In this document: positions 39,192 through 48,745 of the stretch, one piece after another
How the letters are laid out: every line of letters starts with the position of its first letter
Position numbering within the stretch: position 1 is the stretch's first letter
Assembly: GCF_014649335.1 (NCBI RefSeq)
Contig: NZ_BMSV01000005.1
Coordinates: 186,001 to 250,000, forward strand
DNA length: 64,000 bases
Direction: 5' to 3'
Source of the DNA: Streptomyces roseolilacinus
GTDB taxonomy: Bacteria; Actinomycetota; Actinomycetes; Streptomycetales; Streptomycetaceae
The notes under the pieces: model-generated
What the model saw: only the letters and a program-made list of their open reading frames with translations
What the model was told of the DNA's origin: nothing
Databases searched by the model: none
Made by a program: the position numbers and the translations under genes

Positions 39192-40192
39192 ACGAAGCCG
39201 AGGGCACGGCCGGCTGGACCTCCCCGCTGCGGATCCGCCGGGGCCCGCGCTGGAACGAGCAGCGGCCCACGTGGCGGGAGGCGAAGCCGGCCCTGATCGC
39301 CGACGCGCTCAAGCGGGCCTCCGCGCGGCCGTCGGGCAACTGGTTCGTCGTCGGCGCCTCGCGGGACGTCGTGGGCGGACGCCCGCACGGCAGGACGGTG
39401 GCCGGGGTGGAGGTCGTCCTGTGGCGGACGGGGACCGGCGCGCTGCGGGCGGGCCCGGGAGCCTGCCCCCACCTGGGCGCCCCGCTGCGCGACAGCCGGG
39501 TCGTGTGCGGGACGCTGCTGTGCCACTGGCACGGACTGGCCCTGGACGGCGGCCCCTTCGCCGGGTGGGAGCCCTTCCCGGTCCACGACGACGGGGTGCT
39601 GGTGTGGGTGCGCCTGGACGGGGCGGGCGGCGAGGAACCGCTGGAGCGCCCCGTGGTCCCGCCGCGCCCGGTGCCCGGTGGCGCGGTGGACGCCGTGTTC
39701 ACGGCGGTGGGCCGGTGCGAACCGGAGGACGTGGTCGCCAACCGGCTGGACCCGTGGCACGGTTCGTGGTTCCACCCGTACTCGTTCGTCGACCTGCGCG
39801 TCGTGGACGCGCCGCGGGGGGACGCGCGGGACGCGTTCGCGGTGGAGGTGTCGTTCCGTGTGGCGGGCCGCCTCGTCGTACCGGTGCGCGCCGAGTTCAC
39901 CGCGCCCGGGCCGCGCACGGTCGTCATGCGCATCACCGAGGGGGAGGGGGTGGGCTCGGTGGTGGAGACGCACGCCACCCCGCTCACCGCGCCGGCGTCG
40001 GCCCGGCCGAGGACCGCCGTCGTGGAGGCGGTCGTCGCCGCCTCCGACCGGCGCGGCTTCGCGCTGGCGCGGGCCGCCGCCCCGCTGCTGCGCCCGCTGG
40101 TGCGCCGGACGGCCGGCCGGCTGTGGCGCGACGACCTGGCCTACGCGGAGCGGCGCTGGGAGCTGCGCGGCAGCGGCCGCTTCCCCGGCTGA
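39188..40192 (+). CDS. Rieske [2Fe-2S] protein of the carotenoid operon (DUF5914-like)
   Basis: A 334-residue protein with a Rieske cluster site: CPH (near residue 94) and CHWH (near 113). A C-terminal domain carries [14 protein letters not shown], a His-rich patch that could bind a mononuclear iron as in Rieske oxygenases. It is translationally coupled to crtB (ATGA), occupying the fourth slot of the crt operon, where Streptomyces loci have crtV. This suggests oxidation of a carotenoid intermediate or ring, but the reaction is not established here. Confidence 0.8.
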   Translation: MNEAEGTAGWTSPLRIRRGPRWNEQRPTWREAKPALIADALKRASARPSGNWFVVGASRDVVGGRPHGRTVAGVEVVLWRTGTGALRAGPGACPHLGAPLRDSRVVCGTLLCHWHGLALDGGPFAGWEPFPVHDDGVLVWVRLDGAGGEEPLERPVVPPRPVPGGAVDAVFTAVGRCEPEDVVANRLDPWHGSWFHPYSFVDLRVVDAPRGDARDAFAVEVSFRVAGRLVVPVRAEFTAPGPRTVVMRITEGEGVGSVVETHATPLTAPASARPRTAVVEAVVAASDRRGFALARAAAPLLRPLVRRTAGRLWRDDLAYAERRWELRGSGRFPG

Positions 40193-40230
40193 CCGCACCC
40201 GCCGCGGCCGGGGAGCACCCGCACACCGCC

Positions 40231-40310
40231 GGGCGCGGCCCGCGCCGCGGCGGGTACGGGGCGGGTACGGGGCCCGGGCCGCGGCGGCGTACGCGGCACG
40301 GGCCGCGCCC
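40231..40310. terminator. Large hairpin between convergent crt operons
   Basis: GGGCGCGGCCCG (40231-40242) pairs with 40299-40310, and CGCCGCGG (40243-40250) pairs with 40279-40286. The loop carries two copies of GCGGGTACGGG. It sits between the Rieske gene and the crtU stop, so it should act in both directions. Confidence 0.65.
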
Positions 40311-41870
40311 TCAGTCCGCCCCCGCCAGCGCGGCGAGGGCCCGCAGCGCGGCGGTCCGCCCCGCGCGGGGGACGGTCCACAGGACCTGGCCCCGCACGCC
40401 CCAGTCGGCCAGGAGCGCGTTGGCGGCGAGGAAACCCGTCGTCGCCGCGCGTTCCATCAGGGCGACCGGCAGGTCGCAGCGGACCGCGTCGCCGGCCGTC
40501 ACGACCCGCGGATGCGCCGTGCGGACGGCCGGGCGCCGGTGGTGGGTGCCGACGGGGAACATCGGGCAGTCGGCCCGCCACTCGTGCCGCGCGTCGACGG
40601 CCCGCGCGTCGCGCGTCTCGGGGTAGACCTCGTGCAGCCGGTCGACGAGCCGGTCCTGCACCTCCTTCGGCTCGGCGCCGGGGTCGACGGCGTACGCGTG
40701 CAGTTCGACCACCGACCCGCCGGTGCGCGCGGCCCAGCGCGCCGCCTCGCCCTCCCAGCGCTCCAGGACGCTGACGTTGTCCAGGCCGCCGTAGCCGCTG
40801 GTGCCGAGGAACCCGGGCCGGTCCCGGCGCACCGGCCGGTCCAGCCACAGCCGCGAGACGAGGAACGGCGGCGCGTCGCGCAGGGACGCGACGTCGTCGC
40901 GCCACGCGGCGCCGCCGAGCCCGGGGGAGGCGGCCACCAGGGCGCGCAGCCCGCCGGGGTCCAGGGCGAGCACCACCGCCCGGTGGCGGTCGGATCCCCC
41001 GTCCGTCCCCACCACCAGGTCGTCGCCGTCCGGGCGGACGCCGCGCACCGGCGTCCCGGCGCGCACGTCGACGCCGAGCCCCTCCAGGTACCCGCCCAGG
41101 GGCTCCCACAGCGCCTGCGGGTAGGGCTCGCCCGGCACGTCGAACAGCAGGCCCTCGGAGGACCCGAGGAAGTAGACGTGGAACATCAACATCAGCTCGG
41201 CCGCCGACAGGTGGCGCGGGTCGGCGAAGAAGCTGCGGGAGAACACCTCGAACGCCAGGTGGCGGGCGGCCTCGGGGAACCGGATCCGCTCCAGGAAGTC
41301 GGTCGCGCTCACCCCGTCGAACCGCTCGTACACCTCGGGCACGCGCACGTCGAACAGCGGCAGCGCGGCGCGCGGGGCCATGCCGGCCAGGTCCCGCCAG
41401 CCGAAGGTCGGGCTGAGCGCGGCGAACCCGAGCGCGCTCCACGGGGGCGTACGGGGCACCCGCGCGAACCCGTCGGTCAGGCCGCGGCGGTGCCGCAGCG
41501 GGTAGTCGGGCAGCGGTACGAGCCGGTCCAGTCCCGGGTCCGTCCGCCGGAGCAGCCCGCGCAGGTTGTAGTACTGGCGGAAGAAGGCGTGGAAGCCGCG
41601 GCTCATGGTCGCCTCCGAGCCGTCCGCCAGGCGGGTGCGCCATCCCCTGACGCGGCCGCCGAGCGTCTCCTCCCGCTCGTAGAGGGTGACGCGCACGCCG
41701 CGTTCGGCGAGTGCGGTCGCCGCGGCGAGGCCGGCGATGCCGCCGCCGACCACGGCGGCGCTCGGCCGGTCCCCGGTGAGGCGTTCCCGGCCGGGGGCGG
41801 GGAGGACGACCTCCGCCCGCCGGTCCCGGCCCCGGCGGGCGGCGCCGGAACGCCGCCGGGCCGCGCTCAT
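40311..41870 (-). CDS. crtU: Beta-carotene desaturase/methyltransferase (isorenieratene synthase)
   Basis: A 519-residue FAD protein that aromatises and methyl-shifts the beta-ionone ring. Features: VVGGGIAGLAAATALAERG near residue 41, GRVRGWRT, SRGFHAFFRQYYNLR (typical of CrtU) and the C-terminal VVTAGDAVRCDLPVALMERA. The ATG overlaps the crtT stop (ATGA). With crtY it indicates an isorenieratene-type aromatic carotenoid as end product. Confidence 0.9.
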   Translation of the reverse strand: MSAARRRSGAARRGRDRRAEVVLPAPGRERLTGDRPSAAVVGGGIAGLAAATALAERGVRVTLYEREETLGGRVRGWRTRLADGSEATMSRGFHAFFRQYYNLRGLLRRTDPGLDRLVPLPDYPLRHRRGLTDGFARVPRTPPWSALGFAALSPTFGWRDLAGMAPRAALPLFDVRVPEVYERFDGVSATDFLERIRFPEAARHLAFEVFSRSFFADPRHLSAAELMLMFHVYFLGSSEGLLFDVPGEPYPQALWEPLGGYLEGLGVDVRAGTPVRGVRPDGDDLVVGTDGGSDRHRAVVLALDPGGLRALVAASPGLGGAAWRDDVASLRDAPPFLVSRLWLDRPVRRDRPGFLGTSGYGGLDNVSVLERWEGEAARWAARTGGSVVELHAYAVDPGAEPKEVQDRLVDRLHEVYPETRDARAVDARHEWRADCPMFPVGTHHRRPAVRTAHPRVVTAGDAVRCDLPVALMERAATTGFLAANALLADWGVRGQVLWTVPRAGRTAALRALAALAGAD

Positions 41871-42601
41871 CGGCCGCCCTCCCGTCCGCCGCGGTGGCCG
41901 CTCCCGGCGAGGAACGTGTGCACCACCCCGGTCTGCCACCCGGCGACCGGCAGCGTGCGCACGCCGCCGAACCCCGCGCGCGCCAGCCGGGCCGCGAAGG
42001 CGGGTGCGGAGTCGAAGGCGAGCACGCTGCGCCACAGGTGGTGGTAGAGGTCCCGGTCCCCGGTGAGGGTCCCCGCCGGGATGATCACCGCCCGGCAGAC
42101 CGCGGTCCACAGCGCGCGGTGGAGGGGGGACCCGCTGAGGCTGTACTCGTGCACCGCCAGGCGGCCGCCGGGCCGCAGCAGGGCGCGCACCGAGGCGAGG
42201 ACGGCGTCGGGGTCGGTGACGTTGCGGAAGAGGTACGCGGCGAACACGGCGTCGTACGGGCCCCCGGCGGGGTCCGCGGCCAGTTCCTCGGCGGTCAGGT
42301 GCCGGAAGCGCACGTTCGCCGGCCAGGGTTTGGCGAGGGCGCGGCGCAGCATGCCGGCCGACGCGTCGACGGCCGTGACGCGCGCGCGGGGGGCGGCCTC
42401 CAGCAGCGCCCGCGTCGAGGCGCCGGTGCCGCACCCGAGGTCCAGCAGGTGGAGCCCCGCCCCCTCGTCCGGGAGCCGCAGGCGCCGCGCGGAGCGCCGC
42501 AGGTCGGCGTGGTAGCCGGGGTTGGCCGCCGTCAGGCGGTCGTAGGCGGGGGCGGCGTGGTCGAAGGCGGTGGTCAGGTCGTGGTCCCGCAGAAGGGTCA
42601 T
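41867..42601 (-). CDS. crtT: Class I SAM-dependent methyltransferase of the crt locus
   Basis: A 244-residue UbiE-like methyltransferase with LHLLDLGCGTGASTRALL (SAM motif I, near residue 50), VTAVDASAGML and YDAVFAAYLFRNV. It lies between crtY and crtU with ATGA overlaps at both ends, the place of crtT in other Streptomyces clusters. The methylated substrate is not known from sequence; CrtU itself can explain the aromatic ring. Confidence 0.85.
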   Translation of the reverse strand: MTLLRDHDLTTAFDHAAPAYDRLTAANPGYHADLRRSARRLRLPDEGAGLHLLDLGCGTGASTRALLEAAPRARVTAVDASAGMLRRALAKPWPANVRFRHLTAEELAADPAGGPYDAVFAAYLFRNVTDPDAVLASVRALLRPGGRLAVHEYSLSGSPLHRALWTAVCRAVIIPAGTLTGDRDLYHHLWRSVLAFDSAPAFAARLARAGFGGVRTLPVAGWQTGVVHTFLAGSGHRGGREGGR

Positions 42602-43818
42602 AGGGGGTTCTCTCCGGGTCGGGTGGCGGCGCGGCGCCGCAGGAAGGGGACTTCGGCGGCGGTGCGGAGCATGGGGCCGACGGGGGTGCGCAGACCGATG
42701 CCGAACTCCTCCCACGGGGAGGTGGCCCCGTCGAGGAAGCGCAGCAGGCGTTCGGTCGGGACGCGGCGGAAGAGGCCGGTGAAGAAGTCCGGTCCGTTCA
42801 CCCGTCCGGTGTCCAGCGCCCGGAGCAGCACCGCGTCCATGGCGAGCGCCCGCCGGCCGTGCGGGGGCGGCACGACCTCGCCCCCCTCGCCCAGCGCACG
42901 GGCCACCGCCCGGCTCTGCCGCTGCACGGCGGCGAAGGTGTAGCCGGTCGCCGGCCGGGTCGCGCCGCCCGCGGCGCCGATGCGGAACACGGCCCGTCCG
43001 ACGCGGCGGGGGAAGCGCGCGTCGGTCATGGGGATGACCCCCTGCTCGGCGGACTCCACGGACAGGGCGCCGAGCCGCAGCACCTCGCCGGTGTAGTGGC
43101 GGAGCGCCGCCTCGTACGCGGCCGTGCCGAGCGGGGCCCGGGAGAACTCCGTGTACTCGACGAGCGCCCGGTCGGGGGCGAGGGGCAGCACGTACCCGAA
43201 CGCGAGGCCGTGGCGCGGCTGCGGCACGCGGAAGTCCATCAGGTCCGCGACGCGCGGGTCGAAGCACGGGGCGGCGGTGCGCACGAACCAGCCGCGGAAG
43301 TGCTGCAGCAGCGTGGTGCGGGCGGGCGGCAGCCGGCGCGGCGGCCGGGAGTCGAAGACGTACCCGGCCCGCAGGGTCAGTCCGCGGCCGTCGGGCGCGG
43401 TGCAGCGGACCTCGGCCCCGTGCTCCCCGTCGCGCACGTCGTGCGCCGTCGCGCGGACGACCCGGGCCCGCGGGTGGCGGGCCAGGCGGGAGTGCACCAG
43501 CGACTCGAAGGACGCCGAGCGCAGCATCCGGTAGCGCAGTGGCGCCGGGTCCGCGGCGACCACGCGGCCGTCCGGGCCGTGGATCCGCAGCCGGGACCAG
43601 GAGGCGACGACCGCGTCGTCGAACTCGCCCGGCCCCTCGTCCCAGTAGCACCAGGTGCGTTCCGCGGGGCGCAGCGGGCCGTCCGGCGCCTCCACCACGG
43701 TCACGGCGGTGCGCCCGGTCCGCGTCAGGTGGTGCGCCAGGCTCAGCCCCGAGGCCCCGCCGCCCACGATCACGACGTCCGTCCCCGTCCCGTCCGTCCC
43801 GTGCGGGCCGCCGCTCAC
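42598..43818 (-). CDS. crtY: Lycopene beta-cyclase
   Basis: A 406-residue flavoprotein of the CrtY/CrtL type. Features: DVVIVGGGASGLSLAHHL near residue 12, RTWCYWDEG, VFDSRPP, LLQHFRGWFVRT, MDFRVPQ and GGATRPATGYTFAAV, all conserved in lycopene cyclases that close both ends of lycopene to beta-carotene. The GTG at 43818 overlaps the stop of a 32-residue ORF. It is the first recognised gene of crtY-crtT-crtU. Confidence 0.92.
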   Translation of the reverse strand: MSGGPHGTDGTGTDVVIVGGGASGLSLAHHLTRTGRTAVTVVEAPDGPLRPAERTWCYWDEGPGEFDDAVVASWSRLRIHGPDGRVVAADPAPLRYRMLRSASFESLVHSRLARHPRARVVRATAHDVRDGEHGAEVRCTAPDGRGLTLRAGYVFDSRPPRRLPPARTTLLQHFRGWFVRTAAPCFDPRVADLMDFRVPQPRHGLAFGYVLPLAPDRALVEYTEFSRAPLGTAAYEAALRHYTGEVLRLGALSVESAEQGVIPMTDARFPRRVGRAVFRIGAAGGATRPATGYTFAAVQRQSRAVARALGEGGEVVPPPHGRRALAMDAVLLRALDTGRVNGPDFFTGLFRRVPTERLLRFLDGATSPWEEFGIGLRTPVGPMLRTAAEVPFLRRRAATRPGENPL

Positions 43819-43913
43819 CGGGCGTGCCCTTCGGCGGCCGGCGCGCCCTTCCGGGCGGCGGGGGCGGCGCCGTCCACGCCGGCGGCCGGTACGGGCGTCC
43901 CGTCGATGTCCAT
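43815..43913 (-). CDS. Possible 32-residue leader ORF ahead of crtY
   Basis: Begins MDIDGTPVPAAG and ends AAEGHAR with a TGA overlapping the crtY GTG (GTGA). AGGGAG lies 6 nt ahead of its ATG, a better site than crtY itself has, so it may serve to load ribosomes for crtY. No homology is recognised. Confidence 0.35.
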   Translation of the reverse strand: MDIDGTPVPAAGVDGAAPAARKGAPAAEGHAR

Positions 43914-44077
43914 GCCCACTCCCTGCCGAGGTCCCGCTGACGTACGCACTTCGGCCGCCCGCACGCCCGCGGATGCGGAGGGGCGGGAACCAGCGGACCA
44001 CGTCGTGGACGCCAGGGCCAGGCGCCGCCACGGCCGTAGTCCCATCGGGCGATCCCCGGCCGGTCCCGCGCGGCCGG

Positions 44078-45106
44078 TCACCGCGTGACGACTGCCTCGA
44101 AGGCGGTCAGCGCCTCCGCGAGGCTGCCGGGACGCGACAGCCCCGGCACCGCCCGTCCGGCCCAGCCGGGCCCGAGCGTCAGCACGGCGGGCCGCCTGCG
44201 CGCCCCGCGCACCCCCCACTCCATGGCGGCCACGTGCTGGGCGAGGGGACGGCTCGCGGTCGTCCGGGACTGGGCCCACAGTCCCACGGCCGCCGGCCCG
44301 GTCCTGCGCACGGCCTCGACGAGCGCCTCCACGGGCAGGGCCGCGCCGAACATCCGCACGGGCACGCCGCGTTCGGCGAGAGCGGCGGCCAGCGCCTCCA
44401 GCGGCAGGGTGTGGTACTCGCCGGGCACGCAGGCGAGCACGACGGTGCCGCCCGGCGCGCCGGGCGGCACCGTCGGGGCGGACCGCCGCAGGGCGCCGGA
44501 CACGTGCCAGGACAGGAAGTGCTCGACCTCCACGTACTTCTCGCCCGAGCTCTCCCACTTGCGGCCGACGGCCTGCAGCGCCGGCATGGCGACCTCGGTC
44601 CACGCGGTCACCAGCCCGTGGTCGGCGATCGCGGTCGCCAGGATCTCCTCCAGCGCGACGGCGTCCAGGCGCAGCGCGGCGCGGGCCAGCCCCCGGCACT
44701 CCTGCCGGACCGCGCCCAACTGGAGGCCGGTACGGGCCCGGTCGCGCGGACGGGCCGCACGCGGCGGTGGGGCGGGCACGCCGTCCGGCGCGGCGGGCGG
44801 GCCGTCCGGCGGGGCCGACCCCGGCGGCGGGCCGGGTGCCGGGGCCGACGCCGGGCCCCGGCGGGCCAGCCGCGCCGCCTCGGCGGGCGACAGGCCGGTC
44901 GCCGTCAGCGCGCACATCCGCTCCAGCCGCGCCACGTCCGCGGGCGTCCACCGGCGGTGCCTGCCGCCGGTGTGCGCGTCGGGCCCCAGCCCGTAACGGC
45001 GGTCCCAGGAGCGGACCGTGGTCGGCGCGACGCCCAGGCGCCTGGCCACCTCGCCGGTGGTGAGGCCGCCGCCGCGCCGGTCGTCCGTGTCGTCTTCACC
45101 GCTCAC
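44078..45106 (-). CDS. litR: LitR/CarH-type B12-dependent light-sensing MerR regulator
   Basis: A 342-residue repressor. The N-terminal MerR helix-turn-helix (LTTGEVARRLGVAPTTVRSWDRRYG, near 15-39) is followed by a Pro/Ala-rich linker and a helical plus cobalamin-binding domain. The W-x9-EH adenosylcobalamin signature is KWESSGEKYVEVEH, and GEYHTLPLEALAAAL supplies the candidate lower axial His. In known systems the dark AdoCbl form represses and light releases it. It is divergent from the sigma factor gene with three 11-bp repeats between, and adjacent to the crt genes, the classical LitR targets. The start is GTG. Confidence 0.9.
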   Translation of the reverse strand: MSGEDDTDDRRGGGLTTGEVARRLGVAPTTVRSWDRRYGLGPDAHTGGRHRRWTPADVARLERMCALTATGLSPAEAARLARRGPASAPAPGPPPGSAPPDGPPAAPDGVPAPPPRAARPRDRARTGLQLGAVRQECRGLARAALRLDAVALEEILATAIADHGLVTAWTEVAMPALQAVGRKWESSGEKYVEVEHFLSWHVSGALRRSAPTVPPGAPGGTVVLACVPGEYHTLPLEALAAALAERGVPVRMFGAALPVEALVEAVRRTGPAAVGLWAQSRTTASRPLAQHVAAMEWGVRGARRRPAVLTLGPGWAGRAVPGLSRPGSLAEALTAFEAVVTR

Positions 45107-45132
45107 GCGACCAGGTTACGACGCACAACCGA

Positions 45133-45165
45133 TGCATGTTGATTGCGTCGTTAGTGCGTCCAAGA
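45133..45165. promoter_or_regulatory. Three 11-bp direct repeats, candidate LitR operator
   Basis: TGCATGTTGAT, TGCGTCGTTAG and TGCGTCCAAGA follow one another without gaps at 45133-45165 in the litR-litS spacer. CarH-type tetramers bind operators built of 11-bp direct repeats, so the period fits. The surrounding 150 bp are less GC-rich than usual and should hold both divergent promoters. Confidence 0.6.
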
Positions 45166-45259
45166 CTGGGGCGCGGGGTCACGGCACGCGAGCCGGGGGC
45201 GCTCACCGGCGCACGGCCTTCGATCCCGCGCGTGCCGTCGACGCAGGAGGAACGAGACC

Positions 45260-45967
45260 ATGGGTACGACCACGGGCCTTGCGGACCAGGCGCGGCCCCC
45301 CGTCGACGGGGGGCCGGACGAGGCGGAGCTGGGGCGCGGCCTCCTCGCCTCCGACGAACACGCCTTCGAGGCCGTCTACCGGCGGTGGAGCCCGCTCGTC
45401 CACGCGATGGCCGCCCGTTCGCTCGGGGGCGCCCGCGAGGCGGAGGACGTCACCCAGCAGGTCTTCGCCGCCGCCTGGCGCGGCCGGGCCGGGTTCCGCC
45501 CGGAACGCGGCCCGCTCGGCGCCTGGCTGAGCGGGATCACCCGCCGCAAGATCGTGGACGCGCTGGAGGGGCGGACCCGCCGCCTGCGGCTCGCCGAGGC
45601 CGTGGCCCGCTCCTCGGGTGCGGCCCCCTCCCCGGCCGGGGGCGCGGTGCGCGAGGCGGCCCCGGACGCGGCCCCGGACGCGGCGCCGGACGCGGTGCTG
45701 GACCGCGTCCTCCTCGCCGACGAGCTCGCGCGGCTGCCGCAGGGGCAGCGGCAGGTGCTGTGCATGGCCTACTACGGGGACCTGACCCAGAACCAGATCG
45801 CACGGCTGACCGGGGTGCCGCTGGGCACCGTCAAGAGCCACGCCCGCAGGGGTCTGCAGGTCCTGCGCCGCCGGATCGGGCCGGACCCCGCGACGGCGCC
45901 CCGCCCCGCGGGCGGCGCGTCGGACCGGACGCCGCCCGCCCCGCCGTCCGCGCCCCAAGTGCCTTAA
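45260..45967 (+). CDS. litS: ECF sigma factor LitS
   Basis: A 235-residue ECF sigma factor. Region 2: AFEAVYRRWSPLVHAMAARSLGG through EAEDVTQQVFAAAWR. Region 4: LPQGQRQVLCMAYYGDLTQNQIARLTGVPLGTVKSHARRG. The linker between them contains a tandem APDA repeat. GCAGGAGGAACG precedes the ATG. In Streptomyces LitS directs light-induced crt transcription under LitR; the arrangement here, divergent from litR, matches. Confidence 0.9.
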   Translation: MGTTTGLADQARPPVDGGPDEAELGRGLLASDEHAFEAVYRRWSPLVHAMAARSLGGAREAEDVTQQVFAAAWRGRAGFRPERGPLGAWLSGITRRKIVDALEGRTRRLRLAEAVARSSGAAPSPAGGAVREAAPDAAPDAAPDAVLDRVLLADELARLPQGQRQVLCMAYYGDLTQNQIARLTGVPLGTVKSHARRGLQVLRRRIGPDPATAPRPAGGASDRTPPAPPSAPQVP

Positions 45968-45998
45968 AGTGAACAGCAGTTCGAGTCGGGACGGTAAA

Positions 45999-46015
45999 CT
46001 GCGTACACTGTACAG
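45999..46015 (+). promoter_or_regulatory. Palindrome in the UvrA-like gene promoter
   Basis: CTGCGTACACTGTACAG contains the perfect core TACACTGTA inside an AT-richer patch 124 bp ahead of the UvrA-like gene. TACACT could be a -10 with TTCGAG about 18 bp upstream. It may be a repressor site; the binder is unknown. Confidence 0.4.
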
Positions 46016-46138
46016 GTCAGGGGGGCGCCGGTCCGTCCCGTCCGCCGGGGCGCCGTGCCGCGCCCGCGCCGGCGGCACGCCACGGCTCCCGGACGTCCTC
46101 GGACCCCCGACCCATTCCGGCGCAACGGAGGCCATCCG

Positions 46139-48427
46139 ATGGACACGACGACGCACCCCGCCGACAGCCACGACCTGATCCGCGTCCTGGGCGCCCGGGC
46201 GAACAACCTGCGGGACGTCTCGGTGGCGATCCCCAAGCGCCGCCTCACCGTGTTCACCGGGGTCTCCGGATCCGGCAAGAGCTCCCTGGTCTTCGGCACG
46301 ATCGCCGCGGAGTCCCGGCGGCTGATCAACGAGACGTACTCCACCTTCGTCCAGGGCTTCATGCCGCAGGCCGCCCGCCCCGACACCGACGTCCTGGAGG
46401 GGCTGACCCCCGCCATCGTGGTCGACCAGGAACGCATGACGCCGCAGTCCCGGTCCACCGTGGGCACCGCCAGCGACGCCCACGCCATGCTGCGCATCGT
46501 GTTCTCCCGCCTCGGAGTGCCGAGCGCGGGCCCCGGCTTCCACTACAGCTTCAACCAGCCCGCCGGCGCCTGCCCGCGCTGCGAGGGCACCGGGCAGGTC
46601 TCCGACATCGACCTCGACGCCCTCGTCGACCGGGACAGGAGCCTGCTCGAGGGGGCCATCCGGGTACCGGGCTACACCCCCGGCGGCTGGCTGGTGGGCG
46701 TCTACGCGGGCTCGGGCTTCCTGGACCCCGACAAGAAGCTCCGCGACTACACGGAGACCGAGCTCCACGACCTGCTCCACCGCGAGTCGACCAAGGTCAA
46801 GGTCGGCAGTTCCACCCTCTCGTACGAGGGGCTGGTCCACCGGGTGCGCAAGTCGCTCCTCTCCAAGGACAAGGACGCCCTGCAGCCGCACCTGCGCGCC
46901 TTCGTCGAGCGCGCCGTCGCGTTCGCGCCCTGCCCCGAGTGCGGCGGGGCGCGCCTGAACGCGGCCGCGCTGGCCTCCCGCATCCGCGGCGTCAACATCG
47001 CCGAGTGCTGCGCCATGCAGATCAGCGACCTGGCCGACTGGGTCCGCGGGCTGGACGAGCCGTCGGCGGCGCCGCTCCTGGAGAACCTGCGCCGCACCCT
47101 CGACTCCTTCGTCGAGGTCGGCCTGGGATACCTGTCGCTGGACCGCCCCTCCGGGACGCTGTCGGGCGGCGAGGCGCAGCGCGTCAAGATGATCCGCCAC
47201 CTCGGCTCCAGCCTGACGGACGTCACCTACGTGTTCGACGAGCCCACCGTGGGCCTGCACCCGCACGACATCCGCCGCATGAACGACCTGCTGCTGCGCC
47301 TGCGCGACAAGGGCAACACCGTCCTGGTGGTCGAGCACAAGCCCGAGACGATCCTGATCGCCGACCACGTCGTCGACCTCGGCCCGGCCGCGGGCATCGC
47401 CGGCGGGCGGGTCTGCTACGAGGGCGACGTCGACGGGCTGCGCGCCTCCGACACCCTCACCGGCAGGCACCTCGGCTACCGGGCCGCCCTCAAGGACCGG
47501 GTCCGCACTCCCGCCGGCGTGCTGCCGATCCGCGGCGCCGACCGCAACAACCTGCGGGGCGTCGACGTCGACGTGCCCCTGGGCGTGCTCACCGTGGTGA
47601 CCGGCGTCGCCGGATCGGGCAAGAGCTCCCTGGTCCACGGGGCCGTCTCCCGCGCCGACGGCGTGGTCGTCGTCGACCAGACGGCCATCAAGGGCTCGCG
47701 CCGCTCCAACCCGGCCACCTACACGGGGCTGCTCGACCCGATCCGCACCGCGTTCGCCAAGGCCAACAAGGTCAAGGCGGCCCTGTTCAGCGCGAACTCC
47801 GAGGGCGCCTGCCCGGCCTGCAAGGGCGCCGGCGTCGTCTACACCGACCTGGCCCTCATGGCCGGCGTGGCGACCGTCTGCGAGGAGTGCGAGGGCCACC
47901 GCTTCCAGGCCGAGGTGCTCAAGCACACCCTGGGCGGCAGGAACATCGCCGAGGTGCTGGCCCTGCCCGTGGACGAGGCCGCGGACTTCTTCGCCGCGGA
48001 CGGCGCGGCGGGCGTCCCGGCCGCGCACAGGATCCTGACGCGCCTGCGGGAGGTCGGCCTCGGCTACCTCACGCTGGGCCAGCCCCTGACGACCCTGTCC
48101 GGCGGGGAGCGGCAGCGCCTCAAGCTCGCCGTGCAGATGGCGTCCGACGGCGGCGTCTACGTCCTGGACGAGCCGACCACCGGCCTGCACCTGGCCGACG
48201 TCGCCCACCTCCTGACGCTGCTGGACCGGCTCGTGGACGCGGGCCGCTCGGTGATCGTCATCGAGCACCACCTGGCCGTCGTGGCCCACGCCGACCACGT
48301 CATCGACATGGGGCCGGGGGCCGGGCACGACGGGGGCCGCGTCGTCTTCCAGGGCACCCCCGCGCAGCTCGTCGCCGACCGGTCCACCCTGACCGGCGAG
48401 TACCTGGCCCGGTACGTCGAGGGCTGA
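46139..48427 (+). CDS. UvrA-like tandem ABC ATPase (class II / DrrC-like)
   Basis: A 762-residue soluble tandem ABC ATPase related to the DNA-damage sensor UvrA but about 190 residues shorter. Two Walker A motifs ([15 protein letters not shown] near 41, [15 protein letters not shown] near 490), two ABC signatures ([22 protein letters not shown]) and zinc-finger CxxC pairs ([28 protein letters not shown]) are present. Such short UvrA paralogues often give resistance to DNA-binding drugs (DrrC type) or act without UvrB. GGAGG lies 8 nt before the ATG. It follows litS but has its own promoter region. Confidence 0.9.
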   Translation: MDTTTHPADSHDLIRVLGARANNLRDVSVAIPKRRLTVFTGVSGSGKSSLVFGTIAAESRRLINETYSTFVQGFMPQAARPDTDVLEGLTPAIVVDQERMTPQSRSTVGTASDAHAMLRIVFSRLGVPSAGPGFHYSFNQPAGACPRCEGTGQVSDIDLDALVDRDRSLLEGAIRVPGYTPGGWLVGVYAGSGFLDPDKKLRDYTETELHDLLHRESTKVKVGSSTLSYEGLVHRVRKSLLSKDKDALQPHLRAFVERAVAFAPCPECGGARLNAAALASRIRGVNIAECCAMQISDLADWVRGLDEPSAAPLLENLRRTLDSFVEVGLGYLSLDRPSGTLSGGEAQRVKMIRHLGSSLTDVTYVFDEPTVGLHPHDIRRMNDLLLRLRDKGNTVLVVEHKPETILIADHVVDLGPAAGIAGGRVCYEGDVDGLRASDTLTGRHLGYRAALKDRVRTPAGVLPIRGADRNNLRGVDVDVPLGVLTVVTGVAGSGKSSLVHGAVSRADGVVVVDQTAIKGSRRSNPATYTGLLDPIRTAFAKANKVKAALFSANSEGACPACKGAGVVYTDLALMAGVATVCEECEGHRFQAEVLKHTLGGRNIAEVLALPVDEAADFFAADGAAGVPAAHRILTRLREVGLGYLTLGQPLTTLSGGERQRLKLAVQMASDGGVYVLDEPTTGLHLADVAHLLTLLDRLVDAGRSVIVIEHHLAVVAHADHVIDMGPGAGHDGGRVVFQGTPAQLVADRSTLTGEYLARYVEG

Positions 48428-48513
48428 CGGGCCGGGGACGGGCGGAGGGGCCACGGAAGCGGACGTGTGTTCACGCCGTGACGGGGCACACGTGGGAGCG
48501 GAGGCTGATAATC

Positions 48514-48684
48514 ATGGTTCCCCTGCTTCTCGTTCTTCTGCTCGTCCTGATCCTGTTCGGTGCGGGCTTCGCGCTCGAAGCCCTCTGGTGGGTCGCGGTC
48601 ATCCTGCTGGTGGTGTGGCTGCTGGGCTTCGTCATGCGCTCGGCGGGCACCGGCGGCCGGCGCGGCCGCTGGTACCGCTGGTAG
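48514..48684 (+). CDS. Small hydrophobic membrane protein
   Basis: A 56-residue protein with two transmembrane segments (about 2-20 and 25-43) and a basic, aromatic C-terminus GGRRGRWYRW. This resembles the small hydrophobic proteins (DUF5670 type) common in Streptomyces. GGAGCGGAGG is upstream of the ATG, and a strong terminator follows. Function unknown. Confidence 0.75.
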   Translation: MVPLLLVLLLVLILFGAGFALEALWWVAVILLVVWLLGFVMRSAGTGGRRGRWYRW

Positions 48685-48703
48685 ACGGGGCCCGAGCGCC
48701 CGA

Positions 48704-48745
48704 CGCCGCGGCCCGCCCCCGAAACACCGGGGGCGGGCCGCGGCG
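48704..48745 (+). terminator. Hairpin terminator after the small membrane protein
   Basis: A 17-bp perfect stem (48704-48720 with 48729-48745) and an 8-nt loop, 20 bp after the stop codon. Confidence 0.8.
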
